A stretch of DNA of 64,000 bases from Vitreoscilla sp. (GTDB taxonomy: Bacteria > Pseudomonadota > Gammaproteobacteria > Burkholderiales > Neisseriaceae), in the NCBI GenBank assembly GCA_030150505.1, contig JASLFS010000017.1, positions 1-64,000 of the forward strand, given 5' to 3'. The notes beneath the pieces are model-generated. The model made no database searches and had not been told where the DNA came from. It worked only from the letters and a program-made list of their open reading frames with translations. Numbering within the stretch: position 1 is the first letter of the stretch; the number at the start of each line of letters is the position of its first letter. The position numbers and the translations under genes were made by a program. Below are positions 43,724 to 52,184 of the stretch, in pieces.

Positions 43724-45115
43724 ATGCAAAATATCGAAGCTGACGTAGTCATTATAGGTGGTGGTACAGCTGGCATGGGTGCTTATCGCAATGCTAAAAA
43801 ATATACTGACAGCGTATATTTAATTGAAGATCATCACTTTGGTACCACTTGTGCAAGAGTTGGCTGTATGCCTTCAAAATTACTGATTGCTGCAGCTGAT
43901 GCAACATATCATGCTCAACACACAGATTTATTCGGCGTTCACCTAGATGGCAGCATTCGTGTTGACGGCAAAGAAGTCATGCACCGCGTAAAATCAGAAC
44001 GCGATAGATTTGTTGGTTTTGTTTTAGAAGATGTTGATGCTTTTGAAAATAAAATCCTAGGTAGAGCCAAGTTTATTGATGAGCACACTGTTCAAGTTGA
44101 CGAACATACCATCCTAAAAGCAAAGCGCATTGTCATTGCCACTGGTTCACGCCCTAATGTATTACCAGAATGGGAAGCTTTAGGAGATAAATTAATCATC
44201 AATGATGATGTTTTTGAATGGGATGATTTACCAAAAAGTGTTGCTGTATTTGGTACAGGTGTCATTGGCTTAGAATTGGGTCAAGCACTTAGCCGTCTTG
44301 GTGTTGAAGTTCACTTTTTTGGTCGCTCAGGTTCACTAGGTGGCATTACTGATCCAGTTGTATTGGAAAAAGCAACCACAATCATGGGTGAAGAACTCAA
44401 TCTTTATCTTCATGCCAATACCAAAACTCGCCTAACCGAACAAGGCAAAGTTGAAATTGCTTGCCAACAATGTCATGGCGACAAAGTAATTGAAGTCGAT
44501 TATCTATTGGCTGCCACAGGTCGCAGACCAAATGTAGACAATTTAAATCTAGAAATTCTGGATCTTAAAAAAGACTCACGCGGTGTTCCAGTTGCAGATC
44601 GCCATACAATGCAAACCAGCATTCCCCATATTTTCATCGCAGGTGACGCATCTAATCAATTAGCACTATTGCACGATGCATCAGACCAAGGTCGAATTGC
44701 AGGAGAAAATGCAGGAGCATTCCCAACGATTAATGAAGGTTTACGCCGCAGCTTAATCAGCGTGGTTTTCTCTGATCCACAAATTGCTAGTATTGGTGCT
44801 CGTTATAGCGACTTACTAGCGCAATATGATGGAGAGAATTTTGCCATTGGCGAAGTATCCTTCCACAATCAAGGACGTTCAAGAGTTATGGGCGTAAACA
44901 AAGGCCATATGCGCGTTTATGCAGATAAAACCACTAAACAATTTATTGGTGCTGAAATCTTTGGCCCAGCAGCTGAACATTTAGCCCATTTACTAGCTTG
45001 GTCACACCAGCAGCAAATGACTATTCCACAAATGCTAGACATGCCTTTCTATCATCCCGTCATTGAAGAAGGTTTACGAACAGCACTTCGTGATGTTAAT
45101 GCAAAACTAAATTAA
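43724..45115 (+). CDS. Lipoamide-dehydrogenase-like disulfide reductase
   Basis: 463 residues. FAD motif GGGTAG near 12-17, redox-active C43/C48 (TTCARVGC), NAD-binding GTGVIGLELG and the FYHPVIEEGLRTAL end with an HP-x3-E pattern in place of the usual E3 terminal motif. There is no E1/E2 gene nearby. I choose the ATG at 43724 (AAGGA 8 bases upstream); the 5-residue extension is unlikely. It is related to Lpd but probably not the TCA-complex E3, which is lpd at 10.3 kb. Its neighbour, a Prx-Grx hybrid, suggests a thiol/disulfide role; this is inference. Confidence 0.85.
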   Translation: MQNIEADVVIIGGGTAGMGAYRNAKKYTDSVYLIEDHHFGTTCARVGCMPSKLLIAAADATYHAQHTDLFGVHLDGSIRVDGKEVMHRVKSERDRFVGFVLEDVDAFENKILGRAKFIDEHTVQVDEHTILKAKRIVIATGSRPNVLPEWEALGDKLIINDDVFEWDDLPKSVAVFGTGVIGLELGQALSRLGVEVHFFGRSGSLGGITDPVVLEKATTIMGEELNLYLHANTKTRLTEQGKVEIACQQCHGDKVIEVDYLLAATGRRPNVDNLNLEILDLKKDSRGVPVADRHTMQTSIPHIFIAGDASNQLALLHDASDQGRIAGENAGAFPTINEGLRRSLISVVFSDPQIASIGARYSDLLAQYDGENFAIGEVSFHNQGRSRVMGVNKGHMRVYADKTTKQFIGAEIFGPAAEHLAHLLAWSHQQQMTIPQMLDMPFYHPVIEEGLRTALRDVNAKLN

Positions 45116-45137
45116 TTTTTTCATTACTTATTCTGCG

Positions 45138-45174
45138 AAATAGCCTTTAGTCTACTTATAGTCTAAAGGCTATT
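45138..45174 (+). terminator. Terminator after the Lpd-like gene
   Basis: 13-bp stem AAATAGCCTTTAG/CTAAAGGCTATTT with a 12-base loop; a run of T follows. Confidence 0.85.
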
Positions 45175-45230
45175 TTATGTGCTATAAAGCAGTATTATTA
45201 AAAACATACTCACAGCATGGGATTAAAAAA

Positions 45231-46061
45231 ATGAAACAATCTCAACCTACTTTGTGGAAAAAAACCTTAATCAGCTTAAGCCTATCAATTGGCCTAATCA
45301 GTGGCTGTACAGCAGTAGCTGATATATTTGGAGCAGATACTGCAACCATTAATGCCCAATCAGCTCAAAGCTACCAACAATTAGTTACCTCAGCACACTC
45401 AAAAGGTGCACTGGATACTTCTTCACGCACATCACAACGCATTCATTCCGTTTTTAATCGCATGGTGCCTTACGCCAACCAAGCCAACACAACCGGTGTA
45501 CAATTTAACTGGCAAGTTAGTGTTTTTCGCACAGATGAAATGAATGCATTCGCTATGCCTGGCGGTAAAATGGCTTTCTACACAGGCATTGTGGAAAAGT
45601 TAAATTTATCTGATGATGAAATTGCAGCCATTATGGGTCATGAAATGACTCACGCTTTGCATGAACACAGCCGAAAAGCCATGGGTCAAAAAATTATCAC
45701 AGGTGTTGGCTTAGAAATTGCAGGCGGCGTATTGGCTGGTCGCACCGGAATGGACCCACAATTGGTTCAACAAACTGGTGGCATTTTAGAAGAATTTGGT
45801 TTAACACTACCATTCTCTCGCAGCCAAGAAGCTGATGCAGATAAAGGTGGTTTAATGCTAATGGCTCAAGCTGGCTACAATCCAGAAGCAGCGGTATCTG
45901 TTTGGGAAAAAATGAATAAATTCTCAAACAATGCTGGTAACGATGCATTAAGTAGCATTACTTCTACTCACCCAACCAATAACACTCGCATTGCTAACAT
46001 TCAAAAGAATTTACCAAGCGTGATGCCTGTTTACCAAGCAGCAAAAAACAAAAAACGTTAA
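45231..46061 (+). CDS. M48 family metallopeptidase, lipoprotein (LoiP/BepA-like)
   Basis: 276 residues. Lipoprotein signal with lipobox ISGC (C26), the zinc-binding HEMTH at 137-141 and the downstream EADADKGG glutamate that completes the HExxH...E metal site. Members such as BepA, LoiP and YcaL are outer-membrane-associated quality-control proteases. The start at 45231 gives a normal signal; the open frame begins at 45177 inside the preceding terminator, so the longer version is rejected. It has no transmembrane HtpX-type helices. Confidence 0.88.
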   Translation: MKQSQPTLWKKTLISLSLSIGLISGCTAVADIFGADTATINAQSAQSYQQLVTSAHSKGALDTSSRTSQRIHSVFNRMVPYANQANTTGVQFNWQVSVFRTDEMNAFAMPGGKMAFYTGIVEKLNLSDDEIAAIMGHEMTHALHEHSRKAMGQKIITGVGLEIAGGVLAGRTGMDPQLVQQTGGILEEFGLTLPFSRSQEADADKGGLMLMAQAGYNPEAAVSVWEKMNKFSNNAGNDALSSITSTHPTNNTRIANIQKNLPSVMPVYQAAKNKKR

Positions 46062-46082
46062 TTCACCATTAGCGCACCTAAA

Positions 46083-46111
46083 AAAAGCACCTCAAGATTG
46101 GGTGCTTTTTT
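46083..46111. terminator. Bidirectional terminator between the M48 gene and dusA
   Basis: AAAAAAGCACC stem with GGGTGCTTTTTT, 8-base loop; A- and T-runs on both sides. Confidence 0.9.
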
Positions 46112-46112
46112 A

Positions 46113-47129
46113 TTAACCGTATTTTTTCATTGCTTGCCATGTTTCTAAGATTAACTCAGGGCGATTTTCTTTAATGTAGTTAGCATCAGATAATCGCTGA
46201 CGCCATAAACGAGCACCTTTTAGTCCATGAGTTAAGCCCAAATAATGTCGAGCCATATGTCGCATTGTTGTGCCATGTCCTGAATCAATTTGTCCTTGAG
46301 CATATTGCATCAATTGCTTAACTACCCGCTCCAAATCGACTTCTTGTGCATCATCATGGTAAAAAAGTTTATCCCATTGCGCCATAATCATAGGGTTATG
46401 ATAAGCTTCGCGCCCTACCATCACACCATCAACATGCTGTAAATGTTGTGCAATATCATCATTGGTTTTGACACCGCCATTTAAGATAATCTCTAAATCA
46501 GGAAAATCTTGTTTTAGCTGATAAACAAATTCATATTTTAACGGTGGTATTTCTCTATTTTCTTTTGGTGACAATCCATTTAGCCAAGCATTTCTCGCAT
46601 GAACAATAAAAACTTGGCAATCGGTTTTTTGATTTAACGACCCCACAAAATCACGAACAGTAGCATATTCCGTTTGCTTATCCACACCAATGCGATGCTT
46701 AACCGTTACATCAATACTCACAGCATCTTGCATGGCTTTTAAACAATCAGCGACTAAATCCACTTCTTGCATTAAACAAGCACCAAACGCCCCTTTCTGA
46801 ACCCGAGGGCTAGGACATCCGCAGTTTAAATTAACTTCGTTGTAACCATATTCTTCTGCCAATTGACTGCAAATAGCCAAATCTTTGGGATCACTACCAC
46901 CTAATTGTAATGCAACGGGCTGCTCAGCTTCATTGAATGCCAAGAAACGATTTCTATCACCATGAATTAATGCACCCGTCGTCACCATCTCACTATATAG
47001 CCAAGCATGCTGAGTAATTTGTCGCGCCATATAACGATAATGTCTATCGGTCCAATCTAACATTGGCGCTACTGAAACGGTACGCTTAGGTAAGGCTTTA
47101 ACAGTCATTGTTGTATCAATCATCATCAA
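46113..47129 (-). CDS. dusA: tRNA-dihydrouridine(20/20a) synthase
   Basis: 338 residues, FMN-dependent TIM-barrel with VSVAPMLDWTDRHYR, the catalytic cysteine in NCGCPSPRVQKGAFGACLM and the NGGVKTNDD phosphate loop. It reduces U20/U20a in the tRNA D loop. ATG at 47129, 47126 or 47123 are all possible; no strong RBS decides. Divergent from the UPF0126 gene. Confidence 0.93.
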   Translation of the reverse strand: MMMIDTTMTVKALPKRTVSVAPMLDWTDRHYRYMARQITQHAWLYSEMVTTGALIHGDRNRFLAFNEAEQPVALQLGGSDPKDLAICSQLAEEYGYNEVNLNCGCPSPRVQKGAFGACLMQEVDLVADCLKAMQDAVSIDVTVKHRIGVDKQTEYATVRDFVGSLNQKTDCQVFIVHARNAWLNGLSPKENREIPPLKYEFVYQLKQDFPDLEIILNGGVKTNDDIAQHLQHVDGVMVGREAYHNPMIMAQWDKLFYHDDAQEVDLERVVKQLMQYAQGQIDSGHGTTMRHMARHYLGLTHGLKGARLWRQRLSDANYIKENRPELILETWQAMKKYG

Positions 47130-47344
47130 AAAAGTACTAAATTATAAGCTAGCTTACTCATTTAGCGAATCCATAACTCTGATTATTACGCCACAAAACC
47201 AAATGAATGCCCTTGAAAGTACAATGTTTACCTTTTTGAATGTATCATTCAAACATCAACAATAAGATAATATATTGAAAATACTGCTATTTATGAATAA
47301 ACATCGTACAATAGCGCCCCTATTTGAAAGCAATAATAGAAAAA

Positions 47345-47950
47345 ATGATTACAACCACTATTTTAGGTGTTATTGGTACTGCTGCTTTTGCATTTTCTGG
47401 CTACCTGGTTGGCTTTAGAAAAAGATTGGATATTCTTGGCGTGATTATCGTCTCATTACTACCCGCTATTGGTGGCGGATTAGTGAGAGATGTCATCGTC
47501 GGACGCACACCTGTTGTCTTTACTGAAACCATCAATTTGTTTGTTGTCGCCATTACTTTAATTTTGTCTTGGCTGTTTCACCTTGAACGACAAAATAGAA
47601 AAATCCTCTACAACCTATTTATTATTACCGACTCAATTGGCTTAGTTGCATTTAGCTTAACAGGCGCTCAAATTGGTTTGTTATTTGGATTGAATTTTTT
47701 TGGTATTGCATCTCTTGCTTTTGTAACAGCTGTTGGCGGCGGCATTATGCGAGATATTTTAGTCAACGATATGCCAATTGTTTTGCAAAAAGATTTTTAT
47801 GGAACTGTTGCCATCTTATTGGCTCTAGCTGTCATGCTTTTGGATCAATTTCATTGGCTCAATGATTTTACACTTAATATTTTATTCATTAGCGGCTTAA
47901 GTGGTCGACTAGCTGCGCATTATTTCGCTTTTAATCTACCTAAATTTTAA
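47345..47950 (+). CDS. UPF0126/TRIC-like membrane protein
   Basis: 201 residues with about six transmembrane helices in two repeated halves, each with a GGG-x-[VML]-[R]-D motif (AIGGGLVRDVIVGRTP near 43-58; AVGGGIMRDILVNDMP near 128-143), as in UPF0126 (YicG) proteins, which are proposed trimeric cation channels or glycine permeases. I start at the ATG at 47345; a TTG at 47324 would add seven residues. Confidence 0.85.
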   Translation: MITTTILGVIGTAAFAFSGYLVGFRKRLDILGVIIVSLLPAIGGGLVRDVIVGRTPVVFTETINLFVVAITLILSWLFHLERQNRKILYNLFIITDSIGLVAFSLTGAQIGLLFGLNFFGIASLAFVTAVGGGIMRDILVNDMPIVLQKDFYGTVAILLALAVMLLDQFHWLNDFTLNILFISGLSGRLAAHYFAFNLPKF

Positions 47951-47959
47951 ATTAAAAAA

Positions 47960-48091
47960 TATTTTGAACTTTTTCAAAAGGTACCAGTCTATCCTTTGTA
48001 CATAACCTTGCAATAAGGTATGTATATTAGCAACATTTCCCGCTATGTTTAGCCATCTATATCTTCCCCTGGATATAGATGGCCTTTTTTT
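47960..48091 (+). ncRNA. Candidate small RNA 1 (C-rich loop sibling)
   Basis: Three consecutive hairpins end in a strong terminator: a 9-bp stem 48000-48023 (one bulge), a 5-bp stem AACAT/ATGTT (48032-48049) with loop TTCCCGCT, and a 12-bp perfect stem GCCATCTATATC/GATATAGATGGC (48052-48083) with loop TTCCCCTG, then seven T. No ORF fits. The layout (three stem-loops, C-rich anti-Shine-Dalgarno loops) resembles neisserial sibling sRNAs NmsR/RcoF. The 5' end and promoter are not clear. Confidence 0.55.
48052..48091 (+). terminator. Strong intrinsic terminator (end of candidate sRNA 1)
   Basis: 12-bp perfect stem with 8-base loop and CTTTTTTT tail, about 100 bp after the UPF0126 stop. It could also terminate that gene. 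Confidence 0.9.
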
Positions 48092-48179
48092 GCTATTCTG
48101 CTCATCTATAAATATCTAATCCAATCTTACAGAGATTAACTTCCAGTTAACGGAGCTTAATATTTATATCAGTAAAATT

Positions 48180-48302
48180 ATCTTCAGCAGTTAAGCACTT
48201 TCAGTAAAAAGTATTAGCTGTGTTTGTAGTGAGTAAGACGTTTTCCCCCGCAATGTATTGACCCTCGATGCTTATCCCTTGGCAAAGAGGGTTTCTTTTT
48301 TT
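48180..48302 (+). ncRNA. Candidate small RNA 2 (C-rich loop sibling)
   Basis: Same order of elements as candidate 1: an upstream composite stem (CAGC 48185-48188 with GCTG 48217-48220; ACTTT 48197-48201 with AAAGT 48208-48212), a 5-bp stem ACGTT/AATGT (48238-48256, one G-U) with loop TTCCCCCGC, and a terminator stem ACCCTC/GAGGGT (48261-48292) with inner TGC/GCA and loop containing CCCTT, followed by a T-run. A TAAAAT box at 48173-48178 could be its -10. No ORF of credible origin. Confidence 0.5.
48261..48302 (+). terminator. Terminator (end of candidate sRNA 2)
   Basis: ACCCTC (48261-48266) pairs with GAGGGT (48287-48292), coaxial inner TGC/GCA, then TTCTTTTTTT. Confidence 0.8.
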
Positions 48303-48505
48303 ATCTCACTATCATGCTATTTGAGAAACAAAATAGCCCAAACACTCCCATTATTTAGCCAATATCAACCAGACTTAATCATTGATTTATTAGACACTTT
48401 GGCCAAAATCACTCAGCGGCAAACAGTAAAAATTGCGCAAACCTATAATATTATAATATTTAATACACAATCCCGGCTTAAGCGCACCCTTTTGCATTTC
48501 AAAGC

Positions 48506-48514
48506 TGTTATACT
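48506..48514 (+). promoter_or_regulatory. Extended -10 promoter upstream of leuS
   Basis: TGTTATACT is an extended -10 element (TGn plus TATACT) 50 bases upstream of the leuS start; no clear -35 box. Confidence 0.5.
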
Positions 48515-48563
48515 TTCTGTCTTAATTTTATATAACTTTTCATATTGACTTAATGGTTTAATC

Positions 48564-51173
48564 ATGCAAGAACAATACCAACCCTCAAGCATTGAGCCTG
48601 CTATCCAAGAAAAATGGAATAGCAAAAAGGTATTCAATGTCAAAGAAGACACTACTAAAGAGCCTTACTACTGCCTATCAATGTTCCCATACCCATCAGG
48701 TAAGTTGCACATGGGGCACGTTCGTAACTACACCATTGGTGACGTATTAAGCCGATTCAAATTACTAAAAGGCTTTAATGTTCTACAACCAATGGGTTGG
48801 GATGCTTTCGGTTTACCTGCAGAAAATGCAGCAATGAACAATAAAGTTGCACCTGCCGCATGGACTTACCAAAATATTGCTTATATGAAAAAGCAATTAC
48901 AAAGCTTGGGCTTTGCGATTGATTGGGACCGCGAATTCGCTACTTGTGAACCTGAATATTATCGTTGGGAACAATGGCTATTCACTCGCCTATTTGAAAA
49001 AGGCATTATTTATAAAAAAAATGGCATTGTGAATTGGGACCCAGTTGATCAAACTGTTCTAGCCAATGAGCAAGTTGAAAATGGTCGTGGCTGGCGCTCT
49101 GGTGCATTGGTAGAGAAGCGTGAAATTCCAATGTATTATGTTCGCATTACTGATTATGCCGAAGAATTATTAGCTGATTTAGATGAATTAGATCACTGGC
49201 CTGAGCAAGTTAAAACAATGCAACGCAATTGGATTGGCAAATCCCGCGGTATGCAAGTTCGCTTCAAGTTAGATGAAAATAGCAAACAAGATTTGGATGC
49301 TGAACATGCTGACTATGTTCAAGTTTACACGACTCGCCCTGATACATTAATGGGTGCAACTTACGTTGCAGTGGCTGCTGAACATCCTCTAGCAACAGCG
49401 TCTGCAATCAATAATCCTGAATTACAAGCATTTATTGCTGAATGTAAAGCAGGCTCTGTGGCTGAAGCTGATATGGCAACCATGGAGAAAAAAGGTATGC
49501 CAACAGGTCGCTTTGTCATCAATCCATTAAATGGAGACAAAGTGGAAGTCTGGGTTGCAAACTACGTTTTATTTAGCTATGGCGATGGTGCAGTTATGGC
49601 CGTGCCAGCTCATGATGAACGTGACTTTGAATTCGCCAGCAAATACAATCTGCCTAAAAAAACCGTTATTCAGCCTGCTGAAGGTGATGCTGCTGTTGAG
49701 CCATTCACAGAACATGGTATTTTATGCAACAGTGGCGAATTAGACGGTTTAGATTTCCAAGGTGCCTTTGATGCTATCGCTCAAAAACTAAGTAGCGATG
49801 ATTCTGGCTCTCCTAAAACCCAATATCGCCTGCGTGATTGGGGCATTAGCCGTCAACGTTACTGGGGCTGCCCTATTCCTATCATTCATTGCGAATGTTG
49901 TGGTGATATCCCAGTACCAGAAGATCAATTACCAGTAGTTTTACCAGAAGATGTCGTTCCTGATGGCGCTGGTTCTCCATTGGCAAAAATGCCTGAATTC
50001 TATCAAACAACATGTCCAAAATGTGGTGGCGATGCAAAACGCGAAACCGATACCATGGATACCTTTGTAGAATCTAGCTGGTACTTTGCTCGCTATGCAT
50101 CTCCAAAAGATGAATTAAGCATGGTTAACAAAGAAGCAGCCCAATACTGGCTGCCTGTACACCAATATATTGGTGGTATTGAGCATGCTATTTTGCATTT
50201 ATTGTACGCTCGCTTCTTTACTAAATTGATGCGCGATGAAGGTTTATTAAACATCAATGAGCCATTTAGCCGTTTATTAACCCAAGGCATGGTTGTCTGT
50301 GAAACATATTCACGAGCACTACCAAATGGCGGCACAGAATATATCGCTCCACAAGATGTGATTTTAGAAACTGATGACAAAGGTCAACCAATCAAAGCAA
50401 CTCACCGCCTAGATGGTTCTCATGTTGATATCGGTGGCATTGAAAAAATGTCTAAATCAAAAAACAATGGTGTTGACCCACAAGAACTCATTGATGCTTA
50501 TGGTGCAGATACTGCTCGTCTATTCATGATGTTTGCAGCGCCACCTGAAATGTCTTTGGAATGGTCTGATGCTGGTGTTGAAGGTGCTCATCGCTTCTTG
50601 CGCCGTTTATGGAGAACTGTTTACGACTTCAACCAAAACGGTAAAACACAAGCTTTTTCTGGTGCTCATGCTGATTTAGAAAAACCGCTTCAAGAACTAC
50701 GTTTCAAATTGCATACTACCATCGCAAAAGTGAGCGATGATTATGACCGCCGTCAACATTTCAACACTGCCATTGCTGCCGTGATGGAATTATTAAACCA
50801 ATATGATAAAACACCTCGTGATTCTGAAGCAGCACGCCAAGTCGCTCAAGAAACATTAGAAGGTTGTTTAATCATGCTATGGCCAATCATTCCTCACATT
50901 TGTGATGCATTGTGGAATGAATTGCGTGAAGATTCATTATGGGATGCCGGCTGGCCTGAAATTGATTCTTCTGCCTTGGTTCAATCTGAGATCGAAATGA
51001 TGGTTCAAGTCAATGGTAAGCTACGTGGCAAAATCACAGTAGCCGTAGATACTGACACGAAAACCATTGAACAAATGGCTCTTAACCAAGAAGGTGCTTT
51101 GCGTTTTATTGATGGTAAAACACCTAAAAAAATTATTGTTGTACCAAAACGTTTAGTGAATATTGTTGTCTAA
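48564..51173 (+). CDS. leuS: Leucyl-tRNA synthetase
   Basis: 869 residues, the normal bacterial length. The class I signatures YPSGKLHMGHVRNY (HIGH) and EKMSKSKNN (KMSKS) are present, with the CP1 editing domain (TTRPDTLMGATYVAVAAEHPLA) and the zinc-binding cysteines CPKCGG. It charges tRNA-Leu and edits mischarged amino acids. Starts at 48564 and ends with a terminator. Confidence 0.98.
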   Translation: MQEQYQPSSIEPAIQEKWNSKKVFNVKEDTTKEPYYCLSMFPYPSGKLHMGHVRNYTIGDVLSRFKLLKGFNVLQPMGWDAFGLPAENAAMNNKVAPAAWTYQNIAYMKKQLQSLGFAIDWDREFATCEPEYYRWEQWLFTRLFEKGIIYKKNGIVNWDPVDQTVLANEQVENGRGWRSGALVEKREIPMYYVRITDYAEELLADLDELDHWPEQVKTMQRNWIGKSRGMQVRFKLDENSKQDLDAEHADYVQVYTTRPDTLMGATYVAVAAEHPLATASAINNPELQAFIAECKAGSVAEADMATMEKKGMPTGRFVINPLNGDKVEVWVANYVLFSYGDGAVMAVPAHDERDFEFASKYNLPKKTVIQPAEGDAAVEPFTEHGILCNSGELDGLDFQGAFDAIAQKLSSDDSGSPKTQYRLRDWGISRQRYWGCPIPIIHCECCGDIPVPEDQLPVVLPEDVVPDGAGSPLAKMPEFYQTTCPKCGGDAKRETDTMDTFVESSWYFARYASPKDELSMVNKEAAQYWLPVHQYIGGIEHAILHLLYARFFTKLMRDEGLLNINEPFSRLLTQGMVVCETYSRALPNGGTEYIAPQDVILETDDKGQPIKATHRLDGSHVDIGGIEKMSKSKNNGVDPQELIDAYGADTARLFMMFAAPPEMSLEWSDAGVEGAHRFLRRLWRTVYDFNQNGKTQAFSGAHADLEKPLQELRFKLHTTIAKVSDDYDRRQHFNTAIAAVMELLNQYDKTPRDSEAARQVAQETLEGCLIMLWPIIPHICDALWNELREDSLWDAGWPEIDSSALVQSEIEMMVQVNGKLRGKITVAVDTDTKTIEQMALNQEGALRFIDGKTPKKIIVVPKRLVNIVV

Positions 51174-51193
51174 ACTGAAGTACTAGCATCTTC

Positions 51194-51223
51194 AAAAGGC
51201 TGCTTTAAAGCAGCCTTTTTCTT
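51194..51223 (+). terminator. Terminator after leuS
   Basis: Palindrome AAAAGGCTGC...GCAGCCTTTT (51194-51219) followed by T-rich sequence, 20 bases past the stop. Confidence 0.92.
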
Positions 51224-51336
51224 TTATGAACGTAATTTCATGCAAATTAAAAAAAAATAATCTTGAAATTTATAGATATTTGACCCACTATCTTAACCTA
51301 CCCCTTATTTATTACTTGTTCAAGGAACGAACGACT

Positions 51337-51831
51337 ATGCGTTATTTTGGCTTTGCGTTGATTGCTCTAGCCGTTTTAGAAGTCTTCTCTATTGTCCTAA
51401 TGACTCAATGGATTGGTGGCTTCGCTACTATTTTCCTCATGATCATCCAATTCTTTGTTGGCTCATGGATGCTAAGAAACATTGGCTTATCAGGAATTTT
51501 TCTAGCTGGTTCTGTATTTAGAAGCAACCAAAAAGGAGTCTCTCTTTATCAGTTATTGTGGCCAATGCGTTATGTATTTGCCGCGGTTTTACTCTTAAGC
51601 CCAGGTTTCTCATCTGATATTATTGCTGCACTTTTACTATTGCCAATCAAAGGCAGTGGCAATCACACTGCAAATATGTCAGGAACAAATAACAATAGCG
51701 ACTTATTTAAAGAATTTATGCGCCAGCAGCACCATAAAAGTGATGATGATATTATCGAAGGTGAATTTACCGTAGCCAACGAACAACCCAAAAAACCATC
51801 ATCGGATGATTCTAAATACTTAGATCATTAA
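51337..51831 (+). CDS. fxsA: FxsA family membrane protein
   Basis: 164 residues. Membrane segments at the N-terminus (MRYFGFALIALAVLEVFSIVLM) and a further pair in the middle, followed by a hydrophilic tail (GEFTVANEQPKK). FxsA is an inner-membrane protein whose overexpression relieves T7 F exclusion in E. coli; its normal role is unknown. The ATG at 51337 has AAGGAA upstream and fits the family; the 37-residue upstream extension in the open frame is rejected. Confidence 0.85.
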   Translation: MRYFGFALIALAVLEVFSIVLMTQWIGGFATIFLMIIQFFVGSWMLRNIGLSGIFLAGSVFRSNQKGVSLYQLLWPMRYVFAAVLLLSPGFSSDIIAALLLLPIKGSGNHTANMSGTNNNSDLFKEFMRQQHHKSDDDIIEGEFTVANEQPKKPSSDDSKYLDH

Positions 51832-51869
51832 TCCTCAGTGCGTTTAAAAACACATTGAATAGTCATGGT

Positions 51870-51899
51870 AAGATAGCCACATTCGTGGCTATCTTTTAT
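51870..51899 (+). terminator. Terminator after fxsA
   Basis: 11-bp perfect stem AAGATAGCCAC/GTGGCTATCTT with loop ATTC, followed by TTTTATGG. Confidence 0.88.
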
Positions 51900-52184
51900 G
51901 GTATCTTAAATATGACAAAGCTCTGCTAACCATCCTAGTATTATTCATTTAACGGCAGTACCATAGTTCAAATAAATAACTGACCAATTGAATCAATCTA
52001 GTATCCAAAATGCTTCAGCCTAACGCTAAATACAACGTAAAGCATTAAAGAGAGAAATGCCGTAAATATATGCTACAGCCCAATATACAATTAAATTATC
52101 ATACTCTAAGTAAAACTGATAATTGACAATAATAGCCAGTTATCCCGCTTATTCGTTACTATTTTCATTAAAGAAACAGACAGC
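51900..52184. other. Intergenic stretch before ampG, no gene seen
   Basis: AT-rich sequence with no frame above about 60 codons except one without a ribosome binding site. It should contain the ampG promoter; no sigma-70 pair is clear to me, and no repeat family or RNA gene is recognised. Confidence 0.5.

Noticed and set aside
45177..45230. N-terminal extension of the M48 lipoprotein
   Set aside because: Starts at the edge of the preceding terminator and would hide the signal peptide; the ATG at 45231 gives a normal lipoprotein signal.
48258..48548. 96-codon frame in the UPF0126-leuS gap
   Set aside because: It begins inside a terminator stem, has no ribosome binding site, overlaps the T-run and the leuS promoter, and its translation looks random.
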